A stretch of 64,000 nt of DNA from assembly GCA_005406025.1 (NCBI GenBank), contig BGZK01000003.1:992001-1056000 (forward strand), given 5' to 3'. A program made the position numbers and the translations under genes. Of the stretch, positions 59,425-64,000 are shown piece after piece; the stretch's first letter is position 1, and each line of letters starts with the position of its first letter. Below the pieces are notes generated by a model. That model was not told the origin of the DNA, made no database searches, and saw only the letters and a program-made list of their open reading frames with translations. The DNA comes from Eumeta japonica (Eukaryota; Arthropoda; Insecta; Lepidoptera; Psychidae).

Positions 59425-61565
59425 CTCTTTGAGCCATCACCGTTCTCAAAGAATAATATATAAATTTTTGTTAAAAGTCGAACATTAATTAGGGACAGTG
59501 TACTACTTCTCACCTCCCTATTAACGTTATAGCTATAAAAGCCGAACCACGGGGCCCCGATATGATTTAATCAAGCAATCTCTTCTTGCTTCCTACAAAT
59601 TATTCATCTTTCTTTTTAAAGTCACTTTTTTGACTTTTCCTTAATATAGCTTATTTATTTTTACAACACAATGTTCCTTGCCGAACATATATTGTCTATT
59701 CCAATAGTAAATGCATATTTTTTTAATCCTACGAAAGTTCGCCTGAGAGATCATAATACCACCTCCACTTCGTTCCACATTGCATTCCTAATGTTATCGT
59801 ACAGAGGGCATCATCATTCATGTCCTCACCCGTTTAAGACGAATGCACAGACATACATTCGTCTCACTCATTCCATTGTCGTAAAGCGTTTTCTGGAAGT
59901 ACCCTGGCCACTGAGAAGCCGACAGGTTTCATAGTCCGATTCGATCCAGCCTAAGCTGAGATGAGTCGATACATTTGCTACAGTACAACGCACGAAACTC
60001 TGCCGCTATGAAGTTACCCATCAAAGCGTCACAACGCCACACAACAGGAACACGGTGGAGAAAAAGAAAGAGTTGGGGAACGTTGAATCGTGCGTTGTAC
60101 TGTTAGTAGCGGTGCAGCTCCGATCATTGATTTCCTCATCACTTCTGCAATGCGTTTCACGTTTACGTCTAAACGCCACGATCTCGGCCCTAGTCAGTCG
60201 GTACCGTTTGCTTTCAAAGACATTTATTGGAATAATCTCGCGATTAACAAATTAATACTCTATTTTAAATGCTACGATTATGTTGTACTCACTGAAGCAC
60301 AAGCACCAGTCACAGGCCGTTCTAAAAATTATATTACTATATTGTGTAACAACGGTGTTATACCTCATTGATGATAACTGTAAAATTAATTTTAAAATTA
60401 CTGTTCGAAAATCAATATGCACTAAACATTTTTATTTCACCTAAAGATCATTTCATTTTAATTATTGCAATGGAAAACAAAATCAAAAATCCATTACATT
60501 TTAATGGTAAACGTTATGTATGCACACATACAAAACGTATATCAGAAATTTTGATATTGGAAACTATGGAGAACCTGTACTGTGAGAATTTTTTCTCGTT
60601 CTGAAAACTCTCGTCGAAAAATACTTTTCTTTTATTTTGTTCTTTGCAATGCCAAACACTCAGACGACAACACGGACCAAACTCGATTTGCCCGACAAAC
60701 ACACCTTAATTAAGCAATGAACTCGGAACTAAGACAAATGAGATAAGCGAATACAGTAAACATGTAATACTCGCAGCTCGGTAAACAATACAACAACTAA
60801 TTCCAACTTCGCCCGCTCCTGTGGGGGGACCCGATTCGACGATCGCCCGGACGGAGCAAGTTTTGATTGGTCCAAGTCACTGGTGATCTTCGACAAATCC
60901 CCTATTACAGAAAATCTCTCGCGAAAGTAATCTTTAGGCTATCCCCGATGAAAATAACAATGTATGCAAGGACGACTTCCAGCTTGTTACTTTTGATTCT
61001 CTCTTTTGATAAAAAGCTTCGTGGTTGAACAAAATGCGATCGCTGCGGATTTTGGATCAATGAGCCCTTTCCATTCGTAAGCATCTTTGTCAAACTCAAA
61101 CAAAAGGCGAACTACTTTATCAACTACTTGAACCTTCTACGAATATTTATTTACGACTAGGAGTCAAAGAAAAACAACCGACATAAAACTTATTTAAGTG
61201 TCAACTTATTAAAATTGTTAAAATTGAACGGTCTTTAAAAAAGTGTACAAGAGTTGTTAATGAACTGTAATCAATTTCCGAGAAAGGCTGAAAACATAGA
61301 ACATAAAATGGAGAATGCAAAAGCAATTTGTAAAATTGAAAACAATAAGTAATGTAAGCTAGAAACTAAACCTTGACTACGAGAAATTTCAGAGCAAAGA
61401 ACAGGATTATCTTAGTAAAATTTAAATTCAAAGCTGATGGATACTGAATTCTTAAAGCGGATCTGGTGTGTAGTTTTGAAACAATCTACTTCTGCCAGGC
61501 AACATTTTGATGTATAAAATCCAAAAGTTTTGAGCAACTTCGCAATTCAGATTCTTATCTTTCAC
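59425..61565. other. Non-coding DNA
   Basis: Moderately complex at 59,740-60,230 and 60,800-60,890 (GGGGGGACCCGATTCGACG), but no domain, RNA or repeat end can be supported. Frames of 60-93 codons here overlap each other in different frames and look like chance. Confidence 0.3.
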
Positions 61566-61569
61566 TAAA

Positions 61570-61890
61570 GGAATTACTTACTTTTCCTTTTCTTGATTTT
61601 AATTTTTAGGATCCAGTAGCCAAACGCAAAATAGTTTCATTTAGTCCATCTGTCCGTCCATCCATATGTCACAGCTTTATAAGTCATCCATTGTAGACCG
61701 GTGCCTTTTGTGAACCACACAGAATTATTTTTTTCAGAATTCATTTTTCAGCTAAACGATAAGTTTTATCATAAAAATAACTCAAATAAACGTTGTATAT
61801 CATGCCATTATCTATAAAAAAAAAAGTGTCGTCGCGGGATGCGTGGCAGATGTGAAATATCGGCACTATGCTTTATTGAAAGAGTGCATA
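61570..61890 (+). repeat. Dispersed repeat scraps (GTCCATCTGTCCGTCC and GTGTCGTCGCGGGATGC types)
   Basis: TTTTTAGGATCCAGTAGCCA, GTCCATCTGTCCGTCCATCC and ATATGTCACAGC resemble the end also seen in copies A and B of the 650-bp repeat, in opposite sense. At 61,826-61,868, GTGTCGTCGCGGGATGCGTG with GCAGATGTGAAATATCG resembles another common moth repeat. Confidence 0.4.
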
Positions 61891-61894
61891 AAAG

Positions 61895-62500
61895 ATATTT
61901 TAAGGCAATAAAGATATACATGAAATGCCTGAAATATATACATTTTTATTATAAAGCAAAAAACATCATAATTAATTTTATTTAAAACCGTCATTTACTT
62001 CGGTGATGGTAACATTAGACTTTGTATTAAGGTATTAAAGTTATAATTAGTCGATGATAACTGAAGTATGATACAAAAGTATTAGAGATAACATTATCAA
62101 GGTATCTTATGAATACTGCATCTATTGTAGTTCCATATCTAATTGTATATTCTTTTGAGTTGTTATTACAAACGCTCACGCTATAGATATACTTCACATA
62201 GCAACGCGTCGGTGGTGGGGGGGAGGGACCCGAAGTTCTCCGATCACAACAGTCGATCTCGTTCCCCAGCTGCTGCAAAGGATACTTTACATCAAAATTT
62301 CTTTACACTTGTTATCCTAAGAGTTACTGTACCTGAGATGTAACGATTCAAAAAGTTGAAAAAGTTGTGATCATCATAATATGCATACGTTCCCTAATCA
62401 CTTGTGAGGTAGTGTGCTTGGCACATATTTTAACGTGGTTTCCTCGGTAGACCTATTCCACGAGCACAGCTATTCAGTTCAACACTATTTAAGAAGCCCT
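61895..62500. other. Non-coding DNA
   Basis: A G-rich run (GGTGGTGGGGGGGAGGG) lies at 62,211-62,227. No supported gene. Confidence 0.35.
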
Positions 62501-62504
62501 TGAA

Positions 62505-62708
62505 GAAGGCCTTGCTCGCTATTATGAATAGTGAAAGTGGGTCACGATAAGCGCGCTTGGCTATTCATAATGGGGTCCTGATCCCTAAGCTTATGTATGA
62601 TAGTGAAAGCTGGGTATGGCAGAAGAAAAATGAAAGTAGAATCAATGCGGTGGAGATGCGATCGCTGTGTAGTACGTATGGAGTGTCTCGGAAAGATAGA
62701 TTGAAAAC
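62505..62708 (+). mobile_element. RTE-type LINE remnant 4 (short C-terminal piece)
   Basis: From 62,505, GCCTTGCTCGCTATTATGAA matches remnant 2 at the DNA level. The frame then reads AIHNGVLIPKLMYDSESWVW, QKKNESRINAVEMRSLC and GVSRKDRL before the homology ends. The best-preserved of the four copies at residue level. Truncated on both sides; the 3' break lies about 55 bp from the end of the opposite-strand LINE. Confidence 0.8.
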
Positions 62709-62762
62709 ATTGATATTATTATTTCTCTATTTTTTTCCTATACTCGACAAAATCAATTTATA

Positions 62763-64000
62763 GTGTAGGAACGGGCTTATGCCAAATATTGTACTTCCGA
62801 TGTGTTTAGCGTTGTTTATGTGTTGTGTTATAGTTGTGTGACCAATATGTGTGTATTATTTTGGTATGTATTGTTGGCTTGGTCGATTTCTTCGTCATTG
62901 ACTAGGAGTAGTGATGTAGGATTTAAGAAACAGCGTATTATGGAACAGGTGTCGAGGTCTACTGATTTTGTACGGTTATATAGGTGTTTTCGGAGAGCTG
63001 TACGCTTTGTAGGGTTGTTTATCAAAGTCTTGAATATAACACCTGTTGATGAGATGATGATTGAAATTATTCTGACGTATTCTTGGTACCACATATGTTT
63101 GATTTTGTCTTCCAGAGGGAGGTATTTTTGTATTTTTTTGACTCGTTTTTGTTTCTGGTTATTAGTGTTGGATAGTGTGATATCAATGAGGTAGGTGGTT
63201 TTCTTGTGCTTCGTGGTGAGTGTGATATTTGGTTTATTACTTATGATAGTACGGTCCCAGTATCGTTTTGCGGAGCTATTTTCCATAACGTTAGCGAGTT
63301 TGTATTTGGAATAGGGAGTGTAGGTGTTTAGAAGGTTACGTGTCAAAACGAGTTGTTTATGTATATGTTTTGCGGCGTTATCGCGTCTGTGTTTTGTGTT
63401 TCTTGTTTGCTAGGGAACTACAACCTCCTGTGATATGGCCTATTAATTCAATGGTTTTATGACATAATCTACACTTATTTGTCTCTTTCAGGACGTATTT
63501 TGCGTAGTTTCTTGTTTTGATGATTTGATCTTGTATAGCGGTCATGAAACCTTCTGTTTCACCGTATATGTTCCCTTTAGTAAGCCAGGTACATGATGCA
63601 GCCCGATCTATGTGATCTTGATCTAACTGTTGTGAGTATTTACGGTGCAATGTTTTACTTTTTCATTTCTCTATCTTCTGTTCATCTTTTCTGTTTGGGA
63701 TCGAATGTAAGTTTATCTAATAGTAAGGGTGTTCCTGATCGTTATAGGTAAGCTATTGTTCTATAAGTGGCTGTCTTGAGATTTCGTTAGAAAATATGAT
63801 CGTAGGTTGTCTATTTATTTGCAGTGTAAATTTTTAATGTCAATGAATCCGCAAACTCCGACTTTTCGGTTTAATATGAATCTTTGTAACTGTTGAATGA
63901 GTGTGGTGCACGTTGTGTTTTTTGCAGGTGGTTTGTGCAGTGATATTTATAACTTCCAATACTGTATCTGACCATTTAATAATTCCGAAGGAGAAGGTCA
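62763..64000 (-). mobile_element. R2/R4-type LINE remnant: RT thumb, zinc knuckle and endonuclease region; runs off the window
   Basis: Reading down from 63,998, SFGIIKWSDTVLEVINI matches the end of the reverse transcriptase domain. The frame shifts into FIDIKNL and IDNLRSYFLTKSQDS (about 63,850-63,750), then LDKLTFDPKQKR. From 63,650 an open frame gives DHIDRAASCTWLTKGN, ETEGFMTAIQDQIIKTRNY and the knuckle CRLCHKTIELIGHITGGC (CCHC). One base is out near 63,388; the next frame continues RRDNAAKHIHKQLVLTRN. It then gives AKRYWDRTIISNKPNI, KTTYLIDITLSNTNN and IIISSTGVIFKTL, ending at 62,828. This is the restriction-like endonuclease and C-terminal region of elements without an AP endonuclease. 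The 3' end is set near 62,763 at GTGTAGGAACGGGC. Opposite-strand frames are shadows. Confidence 0.8.

Noticed and set aside
62802..63194. 130-codon open frame on the plus strand
   Set aside because: It is the opposite strand of the R2/R4-type LINE frame, which has clear motifs.

Overview
The window looks like AT-rich nuclear DNA from an insect, most probably a moth or butterfly. The evidence is the repeat content. Several copies resemble the tRNA-derived Metulj-type SINEs of Lepidoptera. There are RTE-type LINE remnants with the C-terminal SESWVWQKK / WFGHLERMNESRL signature, and a short dispersed repeat with the core 'GTCACCGCCGCCCATGG' that is common in moth and butterfly genomes. These assignments rest on recognition, not on a search. 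I found no operons, ribosome binding sites, CRISPR arrays or other prokaryotic structure, and no intact host protein gene, tRNA, rRNA or snRNA gene. The stretch is best read as a gene desert or the inside of a very large intron.

Layout. 1-12.6 kb: low-complexity AT-rich DNA, two arrays of ~120-bp tandem units sharing a motif (296-590 and 6,167-6,540), an old SINE (3,107-3,350), one GC-richer unique island (7,850-8,290) and one weak candidate exon (8,950-9,078). 12.6-18.4 kb: a perfect hairpin, a broken RTE element (12,690-14,010), one arm of a ~650-bp dispersed repeat (14,920-15,540) and the 3' scrap of a second LINE family (18,130-18,350). 18.5-22 kb: three Metulj-like SINEs and two GC-rich unique islands. 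22-28 kb: a GAGA-rich, TATA-containing promoter-like island (23,735-23,935), a second RTE fragment (25,320-26,042) interrupted by a ~95-bp insert, and a ~1.6-kb internally repetitive block (26,360-27,960) carrying a 23-bp perfect inverted repeat. 28-38 kb: a third, very decayed RTE fragment, an I/R1-type LINE tail with an RNase H remnant (30,985-31,492, minus strand), a GC-rich island at 30,130-30,380, and a ~100-bp foldback (35,724-35,827). 38-44 kb: a well-preserved foldback element with ~110-bp, ~90% identical terminal inverted repeats (38,819-39,249), two inverted-orientation copies of the 'GTCACCGCC' repeat, and another unique island (43,190-43,450). 44-51.2 kb: a dead mariner-like transposase (44,746-45,774), a pyrimidine-rich degenerate hexamer repeat family, and a dead hAT/BED-type transposase (50,351-51,160, minus). 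52-64 kb: a ~124-bp tandem array, a 44-nt perfect hairpin, the inverted partner of the 15-kb repeat, a (TA)n(CA)n(TA)n microsatellite, three more SINEs, a fourth RTE fragment, and the 3' part of an R2/R4-type LINE (62,763-64,000, minus) that runs off the window.

Function. No set of genes here works together. Every recognisable protein remnant belongs to a transposable element, and each carries stops or frameshifts. The plausible functional DNA is the set of GC-richer non-repetitive islands, which could be conserved cis-regulatory elements of a distant or enclosing gene; that is inference and needs cross-species alignment. I did not find a convincing undescribed system. The best leads are the 38.8-39.2 kb foldback family, the perfect short-loop palindromes (possible template-switch mutations), and the hexamer-repeat family.
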